Below the pieces are notes generated by a model, which was not told where the DNA came from, searched no databases, and worked only from the letters and a program-made list of their open reading frames with translations. Made by a program: the position numbers and the translations under genes. 61,018 nt of DNA. Origin: Silicimonas sp. Lineage in GTDB: Bacteria > Pseudomonadota > Alphaproteobacteria > Rhodobacterales > Rhodobacteraceae. Location: positions 1 to 61,018 of the forward strand of contig JAJEAC010000130.1 of NCBI GenBank assembly GCA_022824315.1. The letters are read 5' to 3'. Numbering within the stretch: position 1 is the stretch's first letter; each line of letters begins with the position of its first letter. Below are positions 39,063-48,550 of this stretch, piece by piece.

Positions 39063-39974
39063 TCAGAGTCCCCACCGGAGCGCGAGGGGATCAAGGGGGC
39101 GAAGCAGTTCAAAGAGCTGTTCGCGTGCCCGGTCCGGAAGGGCCGGGATCGGATGGCGGCAGAAGGCGGACTTGATGACGCCCCCGGCCTTCATCGTCTC
39201 CTTGGCGGCGCGGAATCCGCACTGGCGGTTTTCGTGGTTGATGGCCGGCAGAACACGCGCATAGGCCGCCAGCGCCTTGTCGCGGTCCCCTGCCAGATGG
39301 TGGCGCACGACGGGCTTGATCTGATCGGTGATCGTGGCCGACGTCATCGTGCCCGTGGCCCCGGCGTCGAGATCGGCCATCAGGGTGATTCCCTCTTCTC
39401 CATCAAAGGGTCCGTCGATGTGATCACCCACCTCGGCCAGCAAGGCGCGCAGCTTTGCCGCCGTGCCGACGCTTTCGATCTTGAGGAGTTTCAGCATCTC
39501 GATCTCGCGCGCCATTCTCGCCAGCAGGGGCACTGTCAGCTCGACCCCGGACAGGGGCGCGTCCTGCAGCATGATCGGAATACCGACTTCGCCGACCCGC
39601 GCGAACTGCTCGAAGGTCTGGTCCGCGGTGCCCTTCAAGGTGGCGCCGTGGTACGGCGCCATCATCATCACGACATCGGCGCCCATCTCCTTGGCCTGGC
39701 GCGCGCGCGCCACCGCGATATCGGTGGCAAAGTGGCTGATCGTGACAATCACCGGAACGCGACCGGCCACATGATCCAGGGACATCCTGGTCAGATCATG
39801 GCGCTCCTGGTCGCTGAGCAGGAACTGCTCGGAGTAATTGGCCAGGATGCAGACGCCGTCAGAACCCTGGTCGATCATGCAGTCAAGCACGCGGGCGGAA
39901 CCCTCGATGTCCAGAGTGCCAACGTCATGGAAGGCAGTCGGCGCGACAGGCCAGATGCCGGAATAGGGCTTCAT
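39063..39974 (-). CDS. 2-keto-3-deoxy-L-arabonate dehydratase-like (DapA superfamily)
   Basis: 303 residues. TIM-barrel aldolase/dehydratase superfamily. The stretches GVCILANYSEQFLLSDQERH, MMAPYHGATLKG, IPIMLQDAPLSGVEL, LKIES (Schiff-base Lys) and INHENRQCG match the AraD-type dehydratase that converts 2-keto-3-deoxy-L-pentonate to 2-oxoglutarate semialdehyde, rather than dihydrodipicolinate synthase. The next enzyme of that route is encoded immediately upstream (four-base overlap). Confidence 0.85.
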   Translation of the reverse strand: MKPYSGIWPVAPTAFHDVGTLDIEGSARVLDCMIDQGSDGVCILANYSEQFLLSDQERHDLTRMSLDHVAGRVPVIVTISHFATDIAVARARQAKEMGADVVMMMAPYHGATLKGTADQTFEQFARVGEVGIPIMLQDAPLSGVELTVPLLARMAREIEMLKLLKIESVGTAAKLRALLAEVGDHIDGPFDGEEGITLMADLDAGATGTMTSATITDQIKPVVRHHLAGDRDKALAAYARVLPAINHENRQCGFRAAKETMKAGGVIKSAFCRHPIPALPDRAREQLFELLRPLDPLALRWGL

Positions 39975-41398
39975 GGCGCAATGTAGCTGGTCTTGATCGC
40001 GGTATAGAATTCGCGGGCGTACGATCCCTGCTCGCGCGGCCCATAGCTCGATCCCTTCCGGCCACCAAATGGCACGTGATAGTCAACGCCCGCCGTCGGC
40101 AAGTTGACCATCACCATGCCCGACTGGGCATGACGGCGAAAGTGGCTCGCGTGCTTCAGCGAAGTGGTGCAGATGCCTGAGGACAGCCCGAACTCGGTGT
40201 CGTTGGCCGTTGCCAGCGCCTCGTCATAGTCCGCCACCTTGATCACGCTGGCGCAGGGGCCAAAGATCTCCTCACGGCTGCTGCGCATCTCGTTGGTCGC
40301 GTTCGCGAAAACCGCAGGACGCTGGAAGAAGCCCGGGCCATCGGCGCGCTCACCGCCGGCGACATCGCAGCCCTCTTCCTTGGCAAGGGCCACGTAACTG
40401 AGATTCTGATCCAGCTGAGACTGGTCGACCACCGGGCCGATCTGGGTGTCCGGGTCAAGCGCGTCACCCACTTTCAGCTCTGCGGCAGCGACCGTCAGCT
40501 TCTCGACAAAGGCGTCGTGAACACCGGCGGTCACGATCAGCCGGGATGAAGCGGTGCAGCGCTGGCCGGTGGAAAAGAACGCACCATTGGCCGAGACGCT
40601 CACCGCAACGTCCAGGTCGGCGTCATCCAGCACCACCATCGGATTCTTGCCGCCCATCTCCATCTGCACCTTCTTGCCGCTGGTGGCGCAGCCCACGGCG
40701 ATGCCGCGGCCCACTGGCACGGACCCGGTGAAGCTGATGGCGTCGATGCCGGGGTGTTCCACCATGCGCTCGCCCACTGTCGAGCCTCGGCCCATCACCA
40801 GATTGAACACGCCGTCAGGGCAGCCCGCCCCCTCCAACGATTTCGCGATCTCCCAGGCGCAGCCTGGAGTCAGATCCGCAGGCTTGAGAATCACGGTGTT
40901 GCCATAGGCCAGGGCGGGCGCGATCTTCCAGGCCGGAATCGCAATGGGAAAGTTCCAGGGCGTAATGAGGCCGATGACGCCCACTGGTTCGCGTTCGATC
41001 ATGATTTCGATACCCGGACGGACGGAGGCAATGGCCTCGCCGCCCAGTCGGAGAGCCTCTCCGGCAAAGTACTTGAAGATCTGCGCCGCACGTGTGGCCT
41101 CGCCGATGCCTTCGGCCAGGGTCTTGCCCTCTTCACGGCTCAAGAGTCGTCCGAGCTCCTCGCGCCGCGCCATCAGATCTGCACCGACCTTGTCAAGCAC
41201 GTCATGGCGCACCTGAGGAGAGGCGAAAGCCCAGCCCGGCAGCGCAGCCCGGGCTGCCTCGACAGCGGCATCGACCGACGCTGCATCGCCGCGGGTGTAC
41301 TCGCCGATCACGTCCTCCGTGTTCGATGGATTCACGTTTTCCGCAGCCTCGCTGCCACCGACCCAAGACCCGCCGATCAGGTTCTCAAAAGCGTCCAT
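39971..41398 (-). CDS. 2-oxoglutarate semialdehyde dehydrogenase-type ALDH
   Basis: 475 residues. PWNFPIAIPAWKIAPALAYG, EMGGKNPMVVLDDADLD, catalytic Cys in FFSTGQRCTASSR, and the C-terminal motif VPFGGRKGSSYGPREQG typical of 2,5-dioxovalerate dehydrogenase (EC 1.2.1.26). Makes 2-oxoglutarate from the dehydratase product. Its end overlaps the dehydratase start by ATGA. Confidence 0.88.
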   Translation of the reverse strand: MDAFENLIGGSWVGGSEAAENVNPSNTEDVIGEYTRGDAASVDAAVEAARAALPGWAFASPQVRHDVLDKVGADLMARREELGRLLSREEGKTLAEGIGEATRAAQIFKYFAGEALRLGGEAIASVRPGIEIMIEREPVGVIGLITPWNFPIAIPAWKIAPALAYGNTVILKPADLTPGCAWEIAKSLEGAGCPDGVFNLVMGRGSTVGERMVEHPGIDAISFTGSVPVGRGIAVGCATSGKKVQMEMGGKNPMVVLDDADLDVAVSVSANGAFFSTGQRCTASSRLIVTAGVHDAFVEKLTVAAAELKVGDALDPDTQIGPVVDQSQLDQNLSYVALAKEEGCDVAGGERADGPGFFQRPAVFANATNEMRSSREEIFGPCASVIKVADYDEALATANDTEFGLSSGICTTSLKHASHFRRHAQSGMVMVNLPTAGVDYHVPFGGRKGSSYGPREQGSYAREFYTAIKTSYIAP

Positions 41399-41400
41399 GT

Positions 41401-42573
41401 CTACTCCATTATCTCAAAGTTGTTGATGTGTTCGTCCGTGATCTCGATGCCGAGACCCGGCAGATCATCATCCAGTTGCAAAAATCCGTCAACGGCATCC
41501 GGGTCACCCTTGAATATGTAATAGAAGAGCTCGTTGCCGACCTCTACATCGAAGACCGGGAAATACTCGCTGATCGGACAGTTCACGTTGGCCATTGTCA
41601 GGTGATAGTTGTGCATCTGGCCGGCATGCGGGATCACCGGGACCTGAAACGCCTCGGCAACCGCGTTGATCTTCTGGGCGGCCGTAATGCCTCCGACCCG
41701 GTTGGTGTCGTATTGCAGAACGCTGACCGCGCCTCTGCGCAGGAGATCCGCGCAGCCGATCAGGCCGAATTCATGCTCGCCGCCGGAGATCGGGATCGGG
41801 CCCCGGTTAAGCTCCGCATATCCGTTGACGTCTTCTGCAATCACCGGTTCTTCCAGCCAGCGCGGCTCGTATTTCTCCAGCTTGGGCAACATTCGGCGCG
41901 TGTAGTCGAGGTTCCAGCCCATATAGGCTTCGAGCATGAGGTCGCGGTCGTAGCCGATCACCTCGCGGACGGCCTCAACACGCTTGAGATTCTCGCGCAT
42001 GCCCGCCATGCCGTCCTCGGGACCATAGCCGAACCGGGTCTTGAACGCCTGGTAGCCGTCCTTCATCGCCGCCTCGGCCTCGGACTGCATCGCTGCGATC
42101 GGGCCGGCATAGAGCTTGGAGTAATAGACCGGGACCCTCTCCTTCGTGCGCCCGCCGAGGAGCTTGAAGACAGGCTTGCCCGCGAGCTTGCCCATCAGGT
42201 CCCAGATCGCGATATCGATGGCGCTGATAGCAGTCATGCCAATGCCCTTGCGCCCCCAGGCATGGCTGCGACGGTACATCTTTTCCCAGATATGGGCGTG
42301 GTCGAACGGATCCTCGCCAATCGCCATCGGCGCATACCAATCGTCGATCGCCTTCTTCACGACCGTGGGCGCCAGCGCGGCGTTGCCGATGCCGATGGTG
42401 CCATCCTCGACCTCGACCTCGCAGGTCAGCCACTGGTGGAAGCGGAAGGACGACATCGCATCGCCCCTGTCCCGCAGCGCATCCGAGGCATTGGTGCAGA
42501 AATTGCCGGCCGGCGGGACGGTCGGGCCGGTCCAGTTCCAGACGCGTGTGCGGACAGACTTGATCTTGCTCAT
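41401..42573 (-). CDS. Enolase-superfamily sugar-acid dehydratase (RhmD-like)
   Basis: 390 residues from [10 protein letters not shown], 1 base after the tctA stop. Capping domain plus TIM barrel. [11 protein letters not shown] (Lys end of strand 2), three Glu metal ligands ([25 protein letters not shown]) and the His of [12 protein letters not shown] as in rhamnonate dehydratase-like members. Dehydrates an aldonic acid to its 2-keto-3-deoxy form. With the two downstream enzymes a five-carbon acid such as L-lyxonate or L-arabinonate is the best guess. Confidence 0.87.
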   Translation of the reverse strand: MSKIKSVRTRVWNWTGPTVPPAGNFCTNASDALRDRGDAMSSFRFHQWLTCEVEVEDGTIGIGNAALAPTVVKKAIDDWYAPMAIGEDPFDHAHIWEKMYRRSHAWGRKGIGMTAISAIDIAIWDLMGKLAGKPVFKLLGGRTKERVPVYYSKLYAGPIAAMQSEAEAAMKDGYQAFKTRFGYGPEDGMAGMRENLKRVEAVREVIGYDRDLMLEAYMGWNLDYTRRMLPKLEKYEPRWLEEPVIAEDVNGYAELNRGPIPISGGEHEFGLIGCADLLRRGAVSVLQYDTNRVGGITAAQKINAVAEAFQVPVIPHAGQMHNYHLTMANVNCPISEYFPVFDVEVGNELFYYIFKGDPDAVDGFLQLDDDLPGLGIEITDEHINNFEIME

Positions 42574-42574
42574 G

Positions 42575-44074
42575 TCACTCTCCGGTGGAATCAAGCGGTG
42601 CGCGGCGTTTCACCATGCGTCCCCAAATCGCGGGACCGAACAGGGCCAGCGCGGTCAGCACGAGGAACAGCAAGGTCAGCGGACGGGTGAACATCAGCCA
42701 CCACTTCTCGTCCAGCATCACCATGGATTGGCCCAATCGCTGCTCCAGCATCCCGCCCAGGATCAAGCCGATCGCCAGCGGCACGACGGAAAAGCCGTAG
42801 CGGCGCATGAAGTAGCCAATGACCCCGGAAACCAATGCGACCCAAACGTCGAACATCGACTGGTCCAGGGCATAGGCACCGACGATGGAGAACACGAAGA
42901 CCACCGGCCACAGCACCTCGACCGGGATCAGGGTCACGCGGGCAAAGATCTTGGCGCCCCGCAGGCCGACGACAAAGAACAGCAGGTTCACCAGCATCAT
43001 CGACCAGAAGATCGCGTAGGCAAAATCAGCCTGCTCGGTGAACATGTTGGGCCCGGGCTGAAGCCCGTGCACCATCAGCCCTGCCAGGATCACCGCCGCC
43101 GTGGCCGAGCCGGGAATGCCCAACGCCAGCGTGGGCACCATTGCGCCGCCGGTGGCCGCGTTGTTGGCCGCCTCGGAACCGGCCACGCCTTCGATTGCGC
43201 CCTTGCCGAACAGTTTCGGGTTGCGGGACCAGCGCTTGGCCTCGTTGTACCCGATCATCGAGGCCACTGTCGCGCCTTCAGCCGGCAGGATGCCGATGAA
43301 GGTGCCAATGCCCGAGGACCGCAGGATCGCACGCCAGCTTTCCCTGTAGTCCCTGGCGCTGGGCAGTTCGACCGATTTCATGCGGATCACCTCGCGCTTG
43401 AGGTGAAGTTTCTCGGACTGCACCAGCAGCTCGGAAATGCCGAACACGCCGATCATGACAGGAACAAAGCCGATGCCCTCGTACAGGTGGTAGGACCCGA
43501 ACGTGAACCGCTCGACCGTGGTCAGGTTGTCCACCCCGATCATTGCGATCAAGATGCCGAACACGCCCGCGATCAGGTTCTTGATGGCCGAACCGTCACC
43601 GATCGAGGCCAGCATGGACAAGCCAAACAGGGTCAGCGCGAAATATTCGGGTGGCGAGAAGTGATAGGCCGCGCGCGCCAGCAAAGGTGCGGCCAGCATC
43701 AGGCAGATCACGCTGAAAATGCCGCCAAAAGTCGAGGCCACGACGGCCATGCCAAGGGCGCGCCCGGCTTGGCCCTGCTGAGCCAGCGGGTAGCCGTCCA
43801 GGCACGTGGTGGCGCTGGCAGCGGTGCCCGGCGTGTTGATCAGGATCGCCGTGATCGCGCCGGCAAATGTTGCCGAGCAATAGATCGCCGTCATCGTGGC
43901 GATGGCCGGCACCGGCTCCATGGTCAGCGTGAACGGCAGCAGCAGCGCCGCCCCGGTCGTCGCATTCAGCCCCGGCAGCGCACCGATGATCACGCCGCCG
44001 ATGGTCGCGCAGAAAATCAGCAGCAGCAGATGAAGATCGAACAGGGATACCAGTCCGTGGATCAACGCATCCAT
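42575..44074 (-). CDS. Tripartite tricarboxylate-type transporter, large subunit (TctA)
   Basis: 499 residues and about 11-12 spans. [62 protein letters not shown] and [20 protein letters not shown] are TctA landmarks. Four bases after tctB. Imports the substrate of the downstream enzymes. Confidence 0.95.
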   Translation of the reverse strand: MDALIHGLVSLFDLHLLLLIFCATIGGVIIGALPGLNATTGAALLLPFTLTMEPVPAIATMTAIYCSATFAGAITAILINTPGTAASATTCLDGYPLAQQGQAGRALGMAVVASTFGGIFSVICLMLAAPLLARAAYHFSPPEYFALTLFGLSMLASIGDGSAIKNLIAGVFGILIAMIGVDNLTTVERFTFGSYHLYEGIGFVPVMIGVFGISELLVQSEKLHLKREVIRMKSVELPSARDYRESWRAILRSSGIGTFIGILPAEGATVASMIGYNEAKRWSRNPKLFGKGAIEGVAGSEAANNAATGGAMVPTLALGIPGSATAAVILAGLMVHGLQPGPNMFTEQADFAYAIFWSMMLVNLLFFVVGLRGAKIFARVTLIPVEVLWPVVFVFSIVGAYALDQSMFDVWVALVSGVIGYFMRRYGFSVVPLAIGLILGGMLEQRLGQSMVMLDEKWWLMFTRPLTLLFLVLTALALFGPAIWGRMVKRRAPLDSTGE

Positions 44075-44078
44075 GGCC

Positions 44079-44558
44079 TCACCCGTACCAAAGACTGGTC
44101 AGCAACCCGCGCGGGAAGCGGATTTCGAAGACTTGGTCAAACGTAAAGAAGATCGCCGCGGGCACCAGCAGTCCGACAAGGACCAGGACCGGCACCCTCC
44201 GTTCGCCCCAGAACAGCGACAGCACCGTGGCAAACGCACCCAGGGCCAGGAAGAAGTCAATGCTCGCCAGCGCCGCAAACCCGGCAAACAGCGCGATCGT
44301 GCCAACGGTGCTGCCCATGAGCCTGTCGCGTACGCGGATCGGATCCTTCCAGACCATCAGAAGCGTCAGAAAAACCAGCAGAAGCAAAAGAAGTTGCGGA
44401 AAGTCAGACGGCTGGATGCCGCGTTTCAGGATCGGCGGCATCTTCTTGAACGTCGTGCTCACCCAGTATGTCGCCCCGCAAAAGGACAGGATCAGGACCG
44501 GGATCAGCCAGCGTTCGCACTGGCCCAGCAGCTTGGGTTTGTCCGTCGGCGGCGTCAT
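44079..44558 (-). CDS. Tripartite tricarboxylate-type transporter, small subunit (TctB)
   Basis: 159 residues with four predicted spans and the TctB layout (FPQLLLLLLVFLTLLMVWKD, then paired C-terminal helices). Low sequence conservation is normal for this family. Assignment is secured by its place between TctC and TctA genes. Confidence 0.88.
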   Translation of the reverse strand: MTPPTDKPKLLGQCERWLIPVLILSFCGATYWVSTTFKKMPPILKRGIQPSDFPQLLLLLLVFLTLLMVWKDPIRVRDRLMGSTVGTIALFAGFAALASIDFFLALGAFATVLSLFWGERRVPVLVLVGLLVPAAIFFTFDQVFEIRFPRGLLTSLWYG

Positions 44559-44608
44559 GGAATGTCACCTTGCAGGCAAAGCGGCAGACCCGAAGGCGGG
44601 CGGGAAAA

Positions 44609-44650
44609 CGACATGCGATGCGGCGAGGAAAGGTGCCGCATCGCATGTCG
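44609..44650 (-). terminator. Perfect 16-bp intercistronic hairpin between tctC and tctB
   Basis: CGACATGCGATGCGGC, 10-base loop, GCCGCATCGCATGTCG. On the coding strand the stem is followed by TTTTCCCGCC. It lies 8 bases after the tctC stop and resembles an attenuating terminator or a 3'-end stabiliser that raises binding-protein levels over the membrane subunits. Confidence 0.75.
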
Positions 44651-44657
44651 AGCGGGT

Positions 44658-45626
44658 CTATTCGATGAAGCCCAGCTCTTTCAGAGCGGCGGCCATCTCG
44701 TTCACCGTGGTCTGGATCTGCGGACCCCAAACATCCGATCCCGCGACCGAGGTGCTGTCCAGGCCGACCGACGTCAAGAACCCCTGGTAGACCGTGTGGT
44801 TCATGGCCTTGAGCAGCGCGGCTTCGATCTTCTCCGCCACTTCCGGCGGCGTGTCGGCATGCACGGCAAAGCCGCGCACGGTCGAGAAGCTGACCGGAAT
44901 TCCCAGTTCCTTGGCGGTCGGAACGTCGCCGATCTTGGCCATGCGCTCGTCTGCCAGCACGACCGTCGGGCAGATCTCGCCTGCCTCGATTTGCGCGCCG
45001 GCTTCGGCCAGGTTCAAGACGCCCGCGTCGACTGCGCCCGCAACCAGTTGAGTGGCAAGCTCTGCGCCACCGTCAAAGGGCAGCATTTTGGGTGTCATCA
45101 TCCCGCCCTTCAGCGTGAACATGAAGGCGGACACATCGTCGATATTGCCCAAGTGCGTCACGCCATAGGTGATCGGGGCCTCCTTTTGCTTGGCCACGAA
45201 GTCCTCGGCGCTCTCGTAGGCACCGCATTTGGTCATCAGGATCTGCGGATCATCCGTGCCGCGCGCAATCGGGCGCAGTTCGTCGATCATCATGCCGCCC
45301 TGGCCCTTGGCCATCACGGCCGCATGGCCAACAGTGAAGGTCAGGATGGTGTAACCGTCCGCTGGAACGGTCTTGTAGTATTCCAGCGCCGCGGCCCCGC
45401 CGCCGCCCCTCTTGTTGACGACCACCATGTCCTGGCCCAGTTCGCGACGGGCGCGCAGCATCATCATGCGCGTCGTCACGTCGGTGCCGCCGCCGTTTCC
45501 GGCGTGCGTGACAACCTCGATTGTCTTGCTTGGATACTCGTCCGCACTTGCGATGCTTCCAGCCAACATTGCCGCAGATGCGAGAATCGCGGCAGCGCCC
45601 AACTTTGCTCCGAAAGAAATCTTCAT
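44658..45626 (-). CDS. Tripartite tricarboxylate-type transporter, binding protein (TctC)
   Basis: 322 residues. Signal peptide 1 to about 28 (AILASAAMLAGSIASADEYP). Bug/TctC family: PSKTIEVVTHAGNGGGTDVT, VVNKRGGGGAAALEYYKTVP ADGY, then LPFDGGAELATQLVAGAVDA. Periplasmic receptor and first gene of the operon. Confidence 0.93.
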   Translation of the reverse strand: MKISFGAKLGAAAILASAAMLAGSIASADEYPSKTIEVVTHAGNGGGTDVTTRMMMLRARRELGQDMVVVNKRGGGGAAALEYYKTVPADGYTILTFTVGHAAVMAKGQGGMMIDELRPIARGTDDPQILMTKCGAYESAEDFVAKQKEAPITYGVTHLGNIDDVSAFMFTLKGGMMTPKMLPFDGGAELATQLVAGAVDAGVLNLAEAGAQIEAGEICPTVVLADERMAKIGDVPTAKELGIPVSFSTVRGFAVHADTPPEVAEKIEAALLKAMNHTVYQGFLTSVGLDSTSVAGSDVWGPQIQTTVNEMAAALKELGFIE

Positions 45627-45651
45627 AGTGTGCTCCCTAGGATCGTTTCAA

Positions 45652-45692
45652 GGATCAGTCACTGATCCATTCGCATTTTGTATGCCAAATGC
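45652..45692. promoter_or_regulatory. Operator dyads upstream of the tctC operon
   Basis: A perfect 8-1-8 inverted repeat, GGATCAGTCACTGATCC (45652-45668), starts 26 bases before tctC. A second, GCATTT/AAATGC (45673-45678 with 45687-45692), follows. Both suit dimeric GntR/FCD binding, and the operon encodes such a regulator. Assignment is by position and symmetry. Confidence 0.65.
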
Positions 45693-46258
45693 CAATTATG
45701 AGTCAACTCTGCCCTTCGGAGGGACGGCCAGTTTCTTCCAAGCCGGCTGATGCCGGTCTCCGGGCTCATGCAAGCGCCCGAGACCGGCGCCCCTGCCTTC
45801 GGGACCGAAGACCGGACGTTCGACCACTTTCGGCCACCTCTGCCCGCCGATGAGGAGGGCCGGGTCGCCGCGCATGAGACGCGCTCGCGATCATGGACGT
45901 TCGTCAGCCACCTGCGAACGCGTGTCGGCGTCCGCATTCGTCGGCCGTCCGACCAGATCAGGCCAGCGATCCAAGGGCATCTGACCGACGGTCGCGACCG
46001 ACCTGCACCCGTAGCGCTGCGCATCGATGCCGACGCACCGTGCGCCCTCGCTTGTTCATCTCGACGAATTCATGGCGTTTCCTGGCTTCAGGCGGACATC
46101 ATGCGTCCGCAGTCCTTCCAGATGGTTCGAATCCTGTCCCTACGATCCGCATCCCGCCAAATTGGCCCAACTTTCGATCGATTCGCGCAAGGCGAGTCTG
46201 CCCGATGTCAGTTCACCCGCTCCTCGTCTCCAGGCTTCGACAAATTCGTTCCCGGGCG
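45693..46258. other. 566-base stretch without a convincing gene
   Basis: Lies between the tctC promoter and the end of the OsmC gene. Open frames here have no recognisable content. A tRNA-like T-loop string near 46124 was tested and rejected. Confidence 0.5.
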
Positions 46259-47440
46259 TCAGACGCGCGTGATTTTCAGCTTGGTCCTCAATTCCGTACG
46301 GCAGAATGCATGCAGGAAACAGGTCTGCTCGGACATGTCCAGCATCTCCTGCGCCACATCGTCGGGCTCGGATGTTTCCAGGTAGACATGGGTTTCAATC
46401 GGGTCGGCCTCGCCGGCCTTTCCTGTTCCGCCGGAGGCGCCGCCAAGGCTGAAATGCGTGTCCTGAACGATGCGGTAATCCGGCAGGTCCAGCTTCAGCA
46501 TTGACGCAAAGCGTCCGAACTGGGTCATGAAGCAAAACCCGATGCCGGCGCTGATCAGGGTGTTCGCGTCCGGTGCGCGCCCGTCTTCGGAACTGAGGAA
46601 CCGGAACGAGGTGCCCCAAGGAGAATACTGCATCTGCTGGATGTCCTTGAGTCCATCCTTTCGCAAAATTGCGATGGCTCCAATGTTCAGCCTGCGGTTC
46701 TGTTCATCCGCAAGACTTCCCGACGCAGCGGAGGTTCCCTTGGCCACCTCCTTCTTGGGAGTGGGACCAACGGCACTGACAAGCTCTGGCCGAACATCCG
46801 ACGGTCTTGATGCCGCGAAATGGTCGCCCGGATCGGGAAACAGCGCGCTGTCCAGTTCCTCGGCTTTCGCCGTCGGCAACTCCGACCCGTTCTTGGCCAG
46901 CTTGAAAAGGCTCGCAAGATGTCCGCGCATCAGGCCGTTCAGCGGCGAAGCGTGGACCGCATCCATCAAGAGGCTGTTCAATGCAGCGTCGTCCAGGTCG
47001 CAGTCAACCTCGACCTCAAGCTCGACGGGCTCTGCCCCGCCAATCATGGTCCGCTTGGGCATCGACCCCTGCATCGTGTAGAAATTGTTCTGGATCAATC
47101 GCAGCTTGCGAAGCTCGACATCGCGCATCTTGGCCAGTGCGGCGATCTCGTTCAGGTAGCTCGCGGCCATGCCTGCCGTAAGGAACGCCAAGGGACAGGG
47201 CGCGGCATCATGCCCGTTGAGGTACGGCCCTTCGTCCGAAACGAGGCGCCAGGTGCGGCCCGTGTCGGCAGACCGGACAAGCGCCTCCTTCTGGAATCCG
47301 CTGAGCGAACGCACCCATGTGCGCAACGCGTCGCCCTTGCGGCATTCCGGAGCGTCGATCGTGACGTCGTCCGCGTTGGACACCGAGAAAAACGGTGGCA
47401 GGCCGCTTGTGCCGATGATGTCTTCACCCAGTTTTGCCAT
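46259..47440 (-). CDS. Tandem OsmC-family protein
   Basis: 393 residues containing two OsmC-like modules separated by a charged Pro/Ser/Lys linker (about residues 190-245). The first has GHDAAPCPLAFLTAGMAASY (Cys at the usual peroxidatic position). The second has DANTLISAGIGFCFMTQFGR and ends with SEQTCFLHAFCRTEL. OsmC proteins reduce organic peroxides through two Cys. Whether both halves are active is unclear. Follows the SDR/GST/ALDH genes after a 336-base gap on the same strand. Confidence 0.75.
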   Translation of the reverse strand: MAKLGEDIIGTSGLPPFFSVSNADDVTIDAPECRKGDALRTWVRSLSGFQKEALVRSADTGRTWRLVSDEGPYLNGHDAAPCPLAFLTAGMAASYLNEIAALAKMRDVELRKLRLIQNNFYTMQGSMPKRTMIGGAEPVELEVEVDCDLDDAALNSLLMDAVHASPLNGLMRGHLASLFKLAKNGSELPTAKAEELDSALFPDPGDHFAASRPSDVRPELVSAVGPTPKKEVAKGTSAASGSLADEQNRRLNIGAIAILRKDGLKDIQQMQYSPWGTSFRFLSSEDGRAPDANTLISAGIGFCFMTQFGRFASMLKLDLPDYRIVQDTHFSLGGASGGTGKAGEADPIETHVYLETSEPDDVAQEMLDMSEQTCFLHAFCRTELRTKLKITRV

Positions 47441-47776
47441 GTCTTGAGTTTCCTGGTTCGCTATGGGTCCGCCAAAAAGCGAACCATGTGATTCTTGTCC
47501 ATGCGCAGGCCGGCTCGAAGTCGCCGTGGACGGTGCCGTGCCTGACGTTCAACCCGGCTCATCTTGGACCTCGACCGACGCCACGATGACGCGAGACGCC
47601 CCCGCTTGGAACGGCGCACCCGGAGACCGCCTGCGGGACCGGCCTTCAGGCTGTTCTCCATTGGCGTGCATTGCCCTGCTGCGACGGCCCGGACAGCTTC
47701 AAGCGCGGCATGACCCACCGTCCGGTGCATCGGGCCGCGCGCAGGACCTGGCAACGGCGCGCCTTTTGACCGATGC
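47441..47776. other. 336-base stretch, no gene seen
   Basis: Between the SDR stop and the OsmC start. High GC, no clear terminator or promoter. Confidence 0.45.
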
Positions 47777-48532
47777 CTAGACGTTTACCTTGCCGCCGTC
47801 GACATTCAGCGTCTGGCCCGTGACGAAGTCGCTGTCAGAGGTGATCAGGTACATGAGCGAACCGAGAAGGTCTTCCGGAACCATCTCGCGCTTGATCGAA
47901 CGCGACTGCACGGTCGGACCGCGTGCGGGGTCGAAGCCGGCGTGGCCCTGTATCGACTCGCTTTCCGTCAGCCCCGGCGCGATCGCGTTGACCTGGATGT
48001 TCTTGTCACCCAACTCGCGTCCATAGCCGCGGGTCAGCGCGATGACGGCACCTTTCGATGCCGTGTAGTGTGCCAGTCCGGGCGGCCCGTAATAGAAGGT
48101 GCCGGATGCGATATTCACGATCTTTCCCCCGCCGGCACGCAACATCGCCGGGACAACCGCCTTCGTGGCCTGATGCACGCCGCGCGCGTTCACGGTCATG
48201 ACCTTGTCGAACTCGTCGTTGTCGATCTGCAGGAACGGCTTGGGCTGAAGCGCGGCAAAGATCGACGCGTTGTTGACAAGAATGTTGAGCGCGCCGAATT
48301 CCCCTTCCGTCGCCTCGACCATCGCGGCAAGATCGTCGTCCGACGTCACATCCACGCTCAGGCCCATTGCCGCACCTCCCGATTCCTTGATGGCGGCCAC
48401 CGTGTCAGCGGTATCGAGCACATCCGACACCACGACATTCGCGCCTTCTCCGGCCATTTGCTTGGCCATCACGGCGCCGATCCCGCGGCCGGCGCCCGTG
48501 ATCACCGCTGTCTTTCCGTTCAGTCGGCCCAT
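47777..48532 (-). CDS. Short-chain dehydrogenase/reductase
   Basis: 251 residues, classical SDR. TGAGRGIG cofactor loop, NNAS, Ser in NIASGTF and the catalytic YTASK; ends with VTGQTLNVDGG. The Asp after beta-2 (VVVSDVLDT) favours NAD over NADP. GAGAGGGGAGACAGC precedes the ATG, 18 bases after the GST gene. Probably oxidises an alcohol made in this catabolic operon. Confidence 0.93.
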   Translation of the reverse strand: MGRLNGKTAVITGAGRGIGAVMAKQMAGEGANVVVSDVLDTADTVAAIKESGGAAMGLSVDVTSDDDLAAMVEATEGEFGALNILVNNASIFAALQPKPFLQIDNDEFDKVMTVNARGVHQATKAVVPAMLRAGGGKIVNIASGTFYYGPPGLAHYTASKGAVIALTRGYGRELGDKNIQVNAIAPGLTESESIQGHAGFDPARGPTVQSRSIKREMVPEDLLGSLMYLITSDSDFVTGQTLNVDGGKVNV

Positions 48533-48550
48533 TGCTGTCTCCCCTCTCGT

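Noticed and set aside
46115..46150. String GGTTCGAATCCTGTCCC resembling a tRNA T-loop and 3' end
   Set aside because: The T-stem does not pair beyond two bases and no acceptor, D or anticodon arms can be drawn around it.
45750..46385. Plus-strand 211-codon open frame
   Set aside because: Runs into the antisense of the OsmC gene and has no family features.
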